A DNA stretch of 19,403 nt, taken from contig CAZEFM010000073.1 in assembly GCA_964511575.1 (NCBI GenBank), forward strand, positions 1 through 19,403. Reading direction: 5' to 3'. The notes beneath the pieces are model-generated. The model saw nothing but the letters and a program-made list of their open reading frames with translations, was not told the origin of the DNA and did not search any database. Shown here piece after piece: positions 9,146-17,090 of this stretch (positions within the stretch are counted from its first letter, which is position 1; every line of letters begins with the position of its first letter). Both the position numbers and the translations under genes were made by a program. The DNA comes from CALKHT01 sp964511575. Lineage in GTDB: Bacteria > Planctomycetota > Phycisphaerae > Phycisphaerales > Phycisphaeraceae.

Positions 9146-9224
9146 CGGGGGCAGACGCCCTGAGAGGCGGATTGGACGCTGCGTCGGGGCGCGGCAGGAC
9201 GAAGGTGGCTAAGATACCTCCCCC

Positions 9225-10361
9225 ATGATCAGACAAATTGCGACATTGTTGTTGGTGACCGGACTGGTCGCGGCGGTCATGCCTCTGACGGGTTGTGGCG
9301 ACGAGGAGTCGCAGATTCGCTCGTACATGGCACCGGCCGACCCTCCCCCGCCGGTGGCGCTGCGGCGCAGTGACAACCCGCTGCCGATGATGGCGCCGAC
9401 GGCTTCGTCCAGTGCCGGGGGGTTCGTCTGGACCGTTCCCGATGGATGGCGTGAGGAACCGGCGACCGATGGCATCACGCTTGCGCGCATCGTGCCGAAT
9501 GATGGCGACGGCAGCTTCGCCATCACGGTGACGCGCCTGGGGATGAACCTGGGCAACATGGGCATGCTGCTGCAGAACGTCAATCGCTGGCGTCGACAGT
9601 TGAACCTGCCGCCGATCGAGATGGAACAACTCGATCCGCTGATGTCGATTGTCCAGGCCCAGGGCGATGACGGGCTGCTGGTGGATTTGCCCGGTCCGTT
9701 CGATCCGGGCGGCGACACGGCGCGGCCCGATCCGCTGGAGCAGCGGATCCTCACGACGATCTTCGTCGACGAAAACGAGACGTGGTTCTTCAAGGCGCAC
9801 GCCGACCAGGTGACGGTGGCGCGGCATGAGGCGGCGTACCGTCAGTTGGTGCAGTCGGTGCGGCCGGCGGACGGCTCCAAGCGCGGATTGAGCGCGGCCA
9901 CGCCGGGGACGCAGCGTGTGTTTGAAGGACGCGGCATCACGGGTGTGGTTCCCGACGGTTGGCAGGAAGTACCGGGCAGCGCAATGCGGCTGGCGTCGTT
10001 TTCCGTCGGGTCGGGCGACCGCCGAGCCGATGTGGCGATCACGCGTTTTCCCGGCGATGTGGGCGGGGTGCTGGCGAACGTGAACCGCTGGCGCAGCGAG
10101 GTGGGGTTGCCGCCCGTGACGGACATGGCGGAACAGGGTTCACGTCCCGTGCAGATCGACGGCATGCCAGCCACGGTGTTTCAGTTCGCCGCACCGCAGG
10201 GTGATGAACACCGCCTGCGCACGATCGTGTGCATGGCGCCGCGTGGCGAGATGACGTACTTCATCAAAATGACAGGCCCGAATTCGTTGCTTCAGGAACA
10301 AATTGAGGCCTTCATCGTGTTCATCCACCAGTTACGGTTTACGGATACAGTTCATGAATGA
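9225..10361 (+). CDS. lipoprotein with two tandem homologous domains, linked to cytochrome c maturation genes
   Basis: 378 codons. The lipoprotein signal ends in LTGC (Cys24), followed by a low-complexity Pro-rich linker to about residue 64. Two copies of one domain follow: about 66-213 and 232-372. Each opens with a VPDGWxExP motif (71-79; 242-250), has an ITxxR strand (100-104; 272-274), and a NVNRWR-x5-LPP helix (118-130; 286-297). The second copy continues to FIKMTGPNSLL; the first has the matching WFFKAHAD. I know of no experimentally characterised function. The next gene, resB, starts inside its last codons (8-base overlap), which implies coupled translation and a role with the ResB/CcsA haem-handling complex at the outer membrane face. 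That role is inferred. Confidence 0.85.
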   Translation: MIRQIATLLLVTGLVAAVMPLTGCGDEESQIRSYMAPADPPPPVALRRSDNPLPMMAPTASSSAGGFVWTVPDGWREEPATDGITLARIVPNDGDGSFAITVTRLGMNLGNMGMLLQNVNRWRRQLNLPPIEMEQLDPLMSIVQAQGDDGLLVDLPGPFDPGGDTARPDPLEQRILTTIFVDENETWFFKAHADQVTVARHEAAYRQLVQSVRPADGSKRGLSAATPGTQRVFEGRGITGVVPDGWQEVPGSAMRLASFSVGSGDRRADVAITRFPGDVGGVLANVNRWRSEVGLPPVTDMAEQGSRPVQIDGMPATVFQFAAPQGDEHRLRTIVCMAPRGEMTYFIKMTGPNSLLQEQIEAFIVFIHQLRFTDTVHE

Positions 10362-11790
10362 CACCGTGCGTGCCATCCTTGTCCCCATCGCCTCGTTGCG
10401 CATCACGGTGACGCTGTTCGCCCTGGGCATGTTTCTGATCTTCGCCGGTACGCTGGCGCAGGTGGAAATGAGCAACTGGGCGGTGGTGGAATCCTACTTC
10501 CGCGCCCGGTTGGTGTGGATCGAGGTGCGTCATCTGATGCCGTTCAACCTGCTGGCGAGTTCCACGCTGGCGATTCCGTTCCCCGGTGGATTCGCTCTTG
10601 GCGGACTAATGCTGATCAACCTGCTGGCGGCGCACGCGATCCGCTTTCAGGTGAGCGCGAAGGGCGCGATGAAGATTCTCACGGGGGTAGCGGGACTGGC
10701 TTTGAGCGTCGTGATGCTCTGGGCGGCGCACCGCAACGCGTTCGGCGATTTTCTCAACCTCGCCGACCAGACCAGCGCGCACATCGAGGCCGCGACCGTC
10801 TGGAGCAACCGCATCTTCACGCTGGTGGGCATCGGCGGGATTGTGCTGATGTGCGTCGCCACCTGGCTGCTTTTTTCCAAGCGTGACGGCATCGTGCTGC
10901 TGCACGCGGGCATCATTCTGATGCTGCTGAGCGAAGGCGTGACGGCGATGTGGGCGCTGGAATCGCAGATGCACATCTTCGAGGGGCAGACGGTGCAGTA
11001 CTCCTCGGACATCCGTGAGGCGGAGCTCGCGGTCATCGACCCGTCGCCGCAGGATGCCGCCGATTCGGATATGCAGCACGTGGTGGCGATCCCCGACGCG
11101 ATCGTGCGAAGGCATGCCGCCACGGGCGATCCCATTGTTTCGCCTCAACTGCCTTTTGACATCACCGTTGAGCGATACATGGCTCACTCGGTGCTGCTGC
11201 ACGCCACCGCGACGCACCCGCCGCAGGCGACGCACGGCATCGGCGCGCGGGCCCATGCGGAGGAACGTCCCGAAGTGGCCGGTACGCAGACGGAGCAGCA
11301 GGCGAACATGCCTTCCGCCATCGTGACGGTAACACGTGACGGGCAGATTCTGGGCAAGTATCTCCTGAGCCTCTGGGAGGAAGAGCCGCAGTACGTTGAA
11401 GTGGAAGGCAAGCGTTACGCGATGTTCCTGCGGTTCCGCCGATACTACAAGCCTTACTCGATCGAACTGCTGGAAGTGACACACGACAAGTTCGTCGGCA
11501 CGGAGATGGCGCGCAACTTCTCCAGCCGGGTGCGACTGCGTGATCCGGCACAGCACGAGGACCGCGAGGTGCTCATCTACATGAACCACCCCCTGCGGTA
11601 CAACGGCGAAACGTTCTTCCAGTCGCAGGTCCGTTCGACGCGGCCGGGCACGACGGACGGCACGGTGCTGCTGCTGGTGGAAAATCCCGGGGCGTGGATG
11701 CCCTATTACTCGTGCCTGCTGGTGACGCTGGGCATGACGATTCACTTCGGGCGTATGCTCTTCAAGTTTGCCGGGAGGAAGCTGGCATGA
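10354..11790 (+). CDS. resB: ResB-like cytochrome c biogenesis protein
   Basis: 478 codons from ATG 10354; a longer frame upstream overlaps the lipoprotein and is not needed. The first membrane segment (about 13-35) carries the family's SLRITVTLFALGMFLIFAGT run followed by LAQVEMSNWAVVESYF. Two to three further hydrophobic segments lie between about 75 and 210, then a large extracytoplasmic domain of some 230 residues with YYKPYSIELLEVTHDKF and YMNHPLRYNGETFFQSQ, and a last membrane helix near residues 448-468. ResB (Ccs1) pairs with CcsA/ResC in system II to bring haem to apocytochrome c outside the membrane. The gene overlaps the next by four bases (ATGA). The His/Gln-rich stretch ATATHPPQATHGIG in the large domain looks like a linker insertion. 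Confidence 0.88.
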   Translation: MNDTVRAILVPIASLRITVTLFALGMFLIFAGTLAQVEMSNWAVVESYFRARLVWIEVRHLMPFNLLASSTLAIPFPGGFALGGLMLINLLAAHAIRFQVSAKGAMKILTGVAGLALSVVMLWAAHRNAFGDFLNLADQTSAHIEAATVWSNRIFTLVGIGGIVLMCVATWLLFSKRDGIVLLHAGIILMLLSEGVTAMWALESQMHIFEGQTVQYSSDIREAELAVIDPSPQDAADSDMQHVVAIPDAIVRRHAATGDPIVSPQLPFDITVERYMAHSVLLHATATHPPQATHGIGARAHAEERPEVAGTQTEQQANMPSAIVTVTRDGQILGKYLLSLWEEEPQYVEVEGKRYAMFLRFRRYYKPYSIELLEVTHDKFVGTEMARNFSSRVRLRDPAQHEDREVLIYMNHPLRYNGETFFQSQVRSTRPGTTDGTVLLLVENPGAWMPYYSCLLVTLGMTIHFGRMLFKFAGRKLA

Positions 11791-13634
11791 AAAAAGATCG
11801 TCCCGTGCAACAGGAGCCCTCGCTGGCGACGGCGTCGGAAGGTGACAATCCGGCACTGCGGCTGCTGCCGTGGGTGCTGGTGCTGCTGGCGGCGTTGTGG
11901 CTGATCGGAAGCGCTCGACCGCCGAAAAATCCCGGGGCGTTCAACTTCCGCGATGCGGGGTTGATGCTGGTGTCGGGCGACGGTCGCATCAAGCCGTTGG
12001 ACACCGTCGCGCGGGCCTCGCTGATGCGGATCAGCGGCCGCCAGTCGACCAGGCTCAACGGTGTGCCCGTGCCTGCCACACAGTGGCTGCTCGATGTGAT
12101 GATCGGATCGCCGCGACAGACCGACTACGAAGTCTTTGAAATCACGCACCACGAGGTGCTGGGGCTTCTGGGCAAGAAGCAGACGAAGCAGAAGCACTTC
12201 TCGATTGCGGCCATTCGTCCGCACGCTGAAGCGCTCGAACGGCAGATGGAGCAGGCGATCAAGGTGAAGGAGGACCCAAATCGTCGCACCACCTCCGCGC
12301 AGAACGCACTGGTGACGCTGGCGACGAAACTGGGCGTTTACATGCAGCTCGTCAACGGCGTGACGCCCTACGCCGTGCCGCCGTTGGCCGAGCACGAGGA
12401 ATGGCAGCCACTGGTGGTTGCGCACCGTACCGCGCAGCGCACCGGCCACCTCAACAAGGCGGGCGAACTGCTGACCAATGTGCTGCGGGCGTATTCACAG
12501 AACGACCCGACCGCGTTCAACACGAACGTCGCCCAGTACAACGCCCTGCTCAAGGAAACGTTCCCGCGGGAGTTCGCCAAGGCGCAGCGGGAGGCGTTCT
12601 ACAACCATTACGCGCCCTTCTACAAAGGGACGGTGCTCTATTTCCTCACCTTTGTGCTGGCGTGCCTGGCGCTGTTGGTCTTCGGTTTCCGGCAGACGGC
12701 CCTTGCCGCCGCGTTGCGCCGCAGTGCCACGTACATCCTGCTGCTCACGCTTCTGCTGCACACCGCCGCCATCGCCATGCGCATCCACCTGCACGAGCGA
12801 CCGCCGGTGACAAGCCTCTACTCCTCGGCGGTGTTCATCGGTTGGGCGTGTGTGCCGTTGGGGCTGGCGGTCGAGTTCTTCATGAAGCGGCTGTCGCTGG
12901 GGCTGATCGTCGCGTCGCTGTCGGGCTTCGTCACGCTCATCATCGCGCACTTCCTTGCGCTGGATGAGGGCGACACCATGAAGAACGTGCAGGCGGTGCT
13001 CGACACCAACTTCTGGCTGGCGACGCACGTGCCCACCGTCACCATCGGCTATTCGGCGACGTTCCTCGCCGGGTTGCTGGCGATCTGCTTCATTCTGCTG
13101 GGTGTGTTTACCCCCTGGCTGACCAAGGACATCCGCCGCGACTTCACCAAGGCGGTGTATGGCGTGGTGTGCTTCGCCATGCTGCTGTCGTTCGTCGGCA
13201 CGGTGCTGGGCGGCATCTGGGCGGATCAGTCGTGGGGCCGCTTCTGGGGCTGGGACCCCAAGGAAAACGGCGCGGTGCTGATCGTGCTGATCAACGCAGT
13301 GATTCTGCACGCGCGATGGGGCGGCATGATCCGCGAACGCGGCATGATGGTTCTCGCCGTGGTGGGCAACATCGTCACCGCCTGGTCGTGGTTCGGCACG
13401 AACATGCTGGGCGTGGGACTGCACTCCTACGGCTTCATGGACAAGGCGGTGCTGGCGATGTGGGCGTTCGTGGCGAGCCAGTTGGTGATTATCATCATCG
13501 GTCTGCTGCCGCTGAGCGTTTGGGCGAGCTATACGGCGACGGAACCGAAACCGTCTGTCCAAACGGCATCGCCTGCCGCGACCTCCGACAAGCGCAAAAC
13601 CGCCGCATCACCCGTGAAACCTGCACAGGCCTGA
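11787..13634 (+). CDS. ccsA: CcsA/ResC-type cytochrome c haem-lyase subunit with long N-terminal domain
   Basis: 615 codons from ATG 11787, with GGGAGGAAG eight bases upstream. After one membrane anchor (about 26-42) comes an extracytoplasmic region to about residue 275, beginning FRDAGLMLVSGDGRIKPLDTVAR, a segment typical of the extended CcsA proteins of Planctomycetes and Bacteroidetes. The C-terminal part holds about eight membrane helices and the haem-binding WWD motif WGRFWGWDPKE (483-493). Candidate haem-ligand histidines are His325, His414 (LATHVP), His508 (ILHAR) and His546 (GLHSYG). With ResB it exports haem and attaches it to CXXCH sites. The Lys/Ala/Pro-rich C-terminal tail (587-615) is probably cytoplasmic. 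It overlaps resB by four bases. Confidence 0.93.
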   Translation: MKKDRPVQQEPSLATASEGDNPALRLLPWVLVLLAALWLIGSARPPKNPGAFNFRDAGLMLVSGDGRIKPLDTVARASLMRISGRQSTRLNGVPVPATQWLLDVMIGSPRQTDYEVFEITHHEVLGLLGKKQTKQKHFSIAAIRPHAEALERQMEQAIKVKEDPNRRTTSAQNALVTLATKLGVYMQLVNGVTPYAVPPLAEHEEWQPLVVAHRTAQRTGHLNKAGELLTNVLRAYSQNDPTAFNTNVAQYNALLKETFPREFAKAQREAFYNHYAPFYKGTVLYFLTFVLACLALLVFGFRQTALAAALRRSATYILLLTLLLHTAAIAMRIHLHERPPVTSLYSSAVFIGWACVPLGLAVEFFMKRLSLGLIVASLSGFVTLIIAHFLALDEGDTMKNVQAVLDTNFWLATHVPTVTIGYSATFLAGLLAICFILLGVFTPWLTKDIRRDFTKAVYGVVCFAMLLSFVGTVLGGIWADQSWGRFWGWDPKENGAVLIVLINAVILHARWGGMIRERGMMVLAVVGNIVTAWSWFGTNMLGVGLHSYGFMDKAVLAMWAFVASQLVIIIIGLLPLSVWASYTATEPKPSVQTASPAATSDKRKTAASPVKPAQA

Positions 13635-13636
13635 TC

Positions 13637-14263
13637 GTGCCCGCCACCGTCCATCATCCGCGTTTGCCGCGAACGTTCTACCAGCGCGGCTCCGTCATGC
13701 TGGCCCGGGCGCTGCTGGGGCAGAAACTCGTGCACGTTGTCGACGGCGAGCGTCTGGCGGGCATCATCGTGGAAACCGAGGCGTATCTGGGCATTCCCGA
13801 CAAGGCGGCGCACACTTACCGTGGTCGCCACACGCAGCGCAATCATGCCATGTGGTGCGATGGCGGCCACGCCTACGTTTACTTTACCTACGGCATGCAC
13901 CATTGCATGAACGTCGTGGCGGGACATGAGGGCGACCCCATTGCCGTACTTATTCGCGCACTGGAGCCCGTCGAAGGCATCGACACGATGCGGTTGAACC
14001 GCACCGCATCGTCGGGCGCTGCCCTCACCACGCTCTGCTCCGGCCCCGGCAAGCTGTGTCAGGCGATGGGCATCACGCGACGACACACCGGACGCGACAT
14101 GGTCAACGATCCGGAACTGTTCATCGAACGCATGCGACAGCGCCCCTACCCGGCATCGCGCATCGCCGTGTCGGCACGCATCGGCGTGGCCTATGCCGAG
14201 GAATGGGCCGACGAGCCGCTTCGCTTCTACCTCAAAGACAACCCCCACGTCAGCAAACGCTGA
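13637..14263 (+). CDS. 3-methyladenine DNA glycosylase (AAG/MPG family)
   Basis: 208 codons from GTG 13637, two bases after the ccsA stop. This start is preferred over ATG 13697 because the family's N-terminal LPRTFYQRGSVMLARALLG lies between them. It removes alkylated purines such as 3-methyladenine from DNA, starting base excision repair. Motifs: VETEAYLG (45-52) with Glu46 at the place of the catalytic Glu of human AAG; HTYRGRHTQRN (59-69); VYFTYGMHHCMNVV (81-94); CSGPGKLCQAMGI (134-146). His88 stands where human AAG has its intercalating tyrosine, as is usual in bacterial members. Length is normal. It follows the cytochrome genes closely, so it is probably co-transcribed although functionally unrelated. 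Confidence 0.93.
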   Translation: MPATVHHPRLPRTFYQRGSVMLARALLGQKLVHVVDGERLAGIIVETEAYLGIPDKAAHTYRGRHTQRNHAMWCDGGHAYVYFTYGMHHCMNVVAGHEGDPIAVLIRALEPVEGIDTMRLNRTASSGAALTTLCSGPGKLCQAMGITRRHTGRDMVNDPELFIERMRQRPYPASRIAVSARIGVAYAEEWADEPLRFYLKDNPHVSKR

Positions 14264-14287
14264 CCGAACCCGCCTATCATTTCCCCC

Positions 14288-15019
14288 ATGCCTCATTGGC
14301 CGCAGCGACAACTTGGCGAAACCGACCTTCTCACAGGCGCGTGTGCCTGGCGCATCGGCATGCTGGCGGACGAGGCGAAGGCGAACCACATCGCGGATCG
14401 ACCATCGCTTCTGGTTGTCACGCCGGAGGATGACGACGCCCTGCTCGCAGCCGCGAAACCGCGTCTGAACGGTCAGCCGGTTCTGCTGATCGTCAGCGAG
14501 CCGGAATTCGCCCGACGGCTGGAGGGCGGCATCCGGCAGCGAGCGGCGGCGTTGGGGGTGAATCGCGTCGCGGCGGTGGCGCTCATGGTCGACGATCCGG
14601 CCGACCTCAAGGGCGGGGGCATGCTGCAGGTGCTCTTTGACCTGCGGCAGGCGGGGTTCTGCGACCATCTGGGCCTCGCCCAGCCGGATGCCCGACACGC
14701 CGAATGGCTCGCCCAGAACACGGCGGTGCGGCTGCTGCTGACCGATTACAGCCTCACCAACCAGCAGGCGGCTTACCGGGCGCTGCCCGCCGCGGCGGAG
14801 GCTGGCATGGCGTGTCTGGCGCTGAACCCGCCGGGCGAGGATGAGGCGGCGCTGCGCTTTGCCATGGGCAGTGCCGACCGGGTGCTTGCGGTGATGGATC
14901 GCCCCGTGCCGACGAACCTCACCCCGATGTCAGCCGATGAGTTGGAAGATTGCTGGGAGCGGTACAAAATGGAGCATGAGCCGCCCGCCCCGCTGCTGCG
15001 GTCGCAGCCTCCCAGTTGA
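14288..15019 (+). CDS. reduced aldo/keto-reductase-like protein
   Basis: 243 codons, 24 bases after the glycosylase. Similarity to aldo/keto reductases is partial. The N-terminus QLGETDLLTGACAWRIG matches their opening LGxTxLxVSxLxLG strand. Residues 100-178 read like the barrel's later half: a helix ending DLRQAGFCDHLGLAQPD matches the usual RxSGKIRxIGVSN pattern, and TDYSLTNQQ matches their QxxYNLLxR. The segment that should carry the catalytic Asp and Tyr (DTAxxYG) is not seen, and the whole is 40-80 residues short of a working enzyme. It is probably a non-catalytic or degenerate relative. No ribosome site is visible before ATG 14288. The classification is tentative. Confidence 0.6.
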   Translation: MPHWPQRQLGETDLLTGACAWRIGMLADEAKANHIADRPSLLVVTPEDDDALLAAAKPRLNGQPVLLIVSEPEFARRLEGGIRQRAAALGVNRVAAVALMVDDPADLKGGGMLQVLFDLRQAGFCDHLGLAQPDARHAEWLAQNTAVRLLLTDYSLTNQQAAYRALPAAAEAGMACLALNPPGEDEAALRFAMGSADRVLAVMDRPVPTNLTPMSADELEDCWERYKMEHEPPAPLLRSQPPS

Positions 15020-15056
15020 GGGGGGACGACGTGCGAAAAGCGGTTTCACTGGCGGT

Positions 15057-15229
15057 GTTGCCCGACGGCTGACATTTGGCCGCCGGGCCAACGCAAGGTA
15101 TCTTCAGATGGGTGTTTAACGGTATTGTGGCGCTTTTTCCCGTGGCGGAACCCCAGCCACGAGCTGCCTTGAAGAGGATCGACGGATCGCTTGAACGTTC
15201 AGGACAAATGCGCATCGCGGAATGCGATG
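15057..15229 (+). promoter_or_regulatory. structured leader of rpsA with three potential hairpins
   Basis: Hairpin 1: 15057-15069 pairs with 15079-15092 (about 12 pairs, one bulge, one mismatch); its 3' arm can instead form TTGGCC-GCCG-GGCCAA (15076-15091). Hairpin 2: CGTGGC (15141-15146) and GCCACG (15156-15161) around the loop GGAACCCCA. Hairpin 3: CATCGC (15213-15218) and GCGATG (15224-15229) around GGAAT, ending 23 bases before the start codon. Two loops begin with GGA. The rpsA start has only a weak ribosome site (GTTGAAG). In gamma-proteobacteria the rpsA leader also folds in three hairpins and lets S1 repress its own synthesis; an equivalent here is an inference. Hairpin 1 lacks a U-tract and is 38 bases after the previous stop, so it could instead end that transcript. 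Confidence 0.45.
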
Positions 15230-15252
15230 TTTCGTGCAACCCGAGTTGAAGC

Positions 15253-16971
15253 ATGATGAACCACACAGACCCGCAGGCCGAATCGGCGTCCCCGCAGCCA
15301 ACGCAGGAGCCGACCTCTCCCCCGCCGCAGCCGAGTGCGCCGACAGGCGAGCAGGTCGCCGCGCCGCAATCGCAGCCGACGTCGTCATCGGAGCCCGCCG
15401 TGTCGCAGCCCGTGCCGGCCGATCAGTCGAAGCGTACGCCGACGCCCGATGCGCTGCGCGCCGAGGTTGAAGCGGAGCTTGATGAAGCGCTTAAGGATGC
15501 GGACATTGAACAGTTGATGGCCGCCGCCGATCAGCAGCGCGAAAGCGAAGCGGGACAAGAGCAGGATGCCGGCAAGTCGGGCGAGCGTCAGCGGTTTGAG
15601 CTGGATGTTCGTCGCGGTCGCATCTCCGCCATCACGGGCGAGGATGTGTTCGTCGATGTGGCGGGCATGGAAGGCAAGAATCAGGGTGTTGTGCCGCTGT
15701 CGCAGTTCGAGCGTCCGCCGCGCATCGGCAGCATCATGGACTTTGTCGTTGATCGCGTGGATGAGTCGGGTGGGTTGCTGATTCTGTCGCGTGAAGGTGT
15801 GGTGGGTCGCGCGACGTGGGACAGCATCCACAAAGGCGCGGTGGTGGAAGGCCGCGTAACCGCGAGCAACAAGGGCGGGCTGGAACTGGAACTGGTCGGC
15901 TCGATCCGCGCGTTCATGCCCGCCAGCCAGGTGGATATCCATCGTGTTGACGACCTGGATCAGTTTGTGGGCCAGAAGCTTGCCGGCACGGTGCAGGAGA
16001 TCGACCGCAAAAAGAAGAGCGTGGTGATCAGCCGCCGCGCCTATCTGCAGCAGGAACGCGAGTCGCTCAAGCAGAAGGTGTGGGAGGAGATCGAAGTCGG
16101 CCAGGTGCGCGAGGGCGTTGTGGCGCGGCTGTTGCCCTACGGTGCATTCGTCGACATCGGCGGCATCGACGGCATGGTGCATGTCAGCGACATGAGCTAC
16201 ACCCACATCGACAAGCCCGAATCCGTGCTCAGCGTCGGGCAGAAGGTACAGGTCAAGGTGCTCAAGGTCGAGCGGGAAAAGGACCGCATCAGCCTGGGCA
16301 TCAAGCAGGTGGCGCCGGACCCGTGGGAAGGCATCGAAGGCCGCATCACGCCGGGGACGGAGTTGTCCGGCCGCGTGCTGCGCCTGGCGGACTTCGGCGC
16401 GTTCATCGAAGTGGAGCCCGGTGTTGAGGGGCTGCTGCCGGTGAGCGAGATCAGTTGGGGCCGCGTCAACAAGCCCAGCGATCAGCTCAAGGAAGGCGAT
16501 GTGATTCGCCTCAAGGTGCTGCAGGTGGACCCGGGCAAGCGGCGCATTTCGCTGAGCCTGCGGCAGTCGCAGGGCGATCCGTGGGTCGGTGTGCAGCACA
16601 AGTACCCCGTTGGCGCCGAGGTGCAGGCCAAGGTGATCAGCACCGTCGAGTTCGGCGCGTTTGCGGAACTGGAGCCCGGCGTCGAGGGCATGGTGCACAT
16701 TTCCGAGCTGTCGGATCGCCGCGTGGGCAAGGTGACGGACGTGGTGAACGTCGGCGATGTGAAAACGATGCGCGTGATCCAGGTGGATGAGGATGCGCGT
16801 CGCATCAAGCTGTCGATGAAACCCGCGCAGTCGGCGCAGCCCGCCCCGGAACAGGAACAGCAGCAGGCCCCCCGCCCCACCGCGAAAAAGCCCGTGCCCA
16901 AGGGCAACCTCAAGGGTGGCATGGACAAGCACGGCGGTCTGGGCGTCGGCCTCAAAGACCTCAAACTCTGA
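15253..16971 (+). CDS. rpsA: 30S ribosomal protein S1 (five S1 domains)
   Basis: 572 codons from ATG 15253 (a second ATG follows directly at 15256). S1 binds mRNA on the small ribosomal subunit and helps start translation. Residues 1-60 are a disordered Pro/Gln/Ser-rich tail; 66-105 form an acidic helical stretch. Five OB-fold S1 domains follow at about 120-181, 195-262, 282-352, 367-437 and 452-523. Domains 3-5 carry the clearest signature (YGAFVDIGGIDGMVHVSDMS; FGAFIEVEPGVEGLLPVSEI; FGAFAELEPGVEGMVHISEL). A Lys/Gly-rich tail (540-572, ending GVGLKDLKL) closes the protein. E. coli S1 has six domains in 557 residues, so one domain is absent here and tails make up the length. Codon use looks strongly biased, as for an abundant protein. 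Confidence 0.92.
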   Translation: MMNHTDPQAESASPQPTQEPTSPPPQPSAPTGEQVAAPQSQPTSSSEPAVSQPVPADQSKRTPTPDALRAEVEAELDEALKDADIEQLMAAADQQRESEAGQEQDAGKSGERQRFELDVRRGRISAITGEDVFVDVAGMEGKNQGVVPLSQFERPPRIGSIMDFVVDRVDESGGLLILSREGVVGRATWDSIHKGAVVEGRVTASNKGGLELELVGSIRAFMPASQVDIHRVDDLDQFVGQKLAGTVQEIDRKKKSVVISRRAYLQQERESLKQKVWEEIEVGQVREGVVARLLPYGAFVDIGGIDGMVHVSDMSYTHIDKPESVLSVGQKVQVKVLKVEREKDRISLGIKQVAPDPWEGIEGRITPGTELSGRVLRLADFGAFIEVEPGVEGLLPVSEISWGRVNKPSDQLKEGDVIRLKVLQVDPGKRRISLSLRQSQGDPWVGVQHKYPVGAEVQAKVISTVEFGAFAELEPGVEGMVHISELSDRRVGKVTDVVNVGDVKTMRVIQVDEDARRIKLSMKPAQSAQPAPEQEQQQAPRPTAKKPVPKGNLKGGMDKHGGLGVGLKDLKL

Positions 16972-16981
16972 TGAGACCATC

Positions 16982-17075
16982 AGCCACGCAAAGGCACGAG
17001 GAGCACAAGCGCGTGAGTGAACGACGCGACGGGGGACACGCAGACGCGCCTGTGATTTCCGTGACTTTCGTGGCT
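16982..17075. repeat. short inverted repeat between rpsA and pgsA
   Basis: The left arm AGCCACGCAAAGGCACG (16982-16998) is matched by the complement of 17060-17075, which reads AGCCACGAAAGTCACG: 15 positions agree, with one inserted base and one substitution. The arms are separated by about 60 bases. The pattern of CACGAA/AAGGCACG units resembles short intergenic repeats I know from planctomycete and other environmental genomes. It fills most of the 119-base gap and could fold as a long hairpin in a read-through transcript. No U-tract follows, so it is not called a terminator. Confidence 0.55.
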
Positions 17076-17090
17076 ACTCCGTGAGATGCC

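Noticed and set aside
9151..9224. CTGAGA (9160-9165) in the operon leader, resembling the TPP riboswitch core
   Set aside because: The rest of the thi-box (the conserved ACCTGATCTGG-like half and paired arms) is absent, and the downstream genes are unrelated to thiamine.
8967..9827. N-terminal extension of the mltA frame to 705 codons
   Set aside because: It runs through the divergent intergenic region and antisense to the lipoprotein; the lipoprotein signal and GGAGG site fix the start at 8966.
15385..16980. 531-codon minus-strand frame opposite rpsA
   Set aside because: Complement of five clear S1 domains; His/Leu/Ala-rich shadow.
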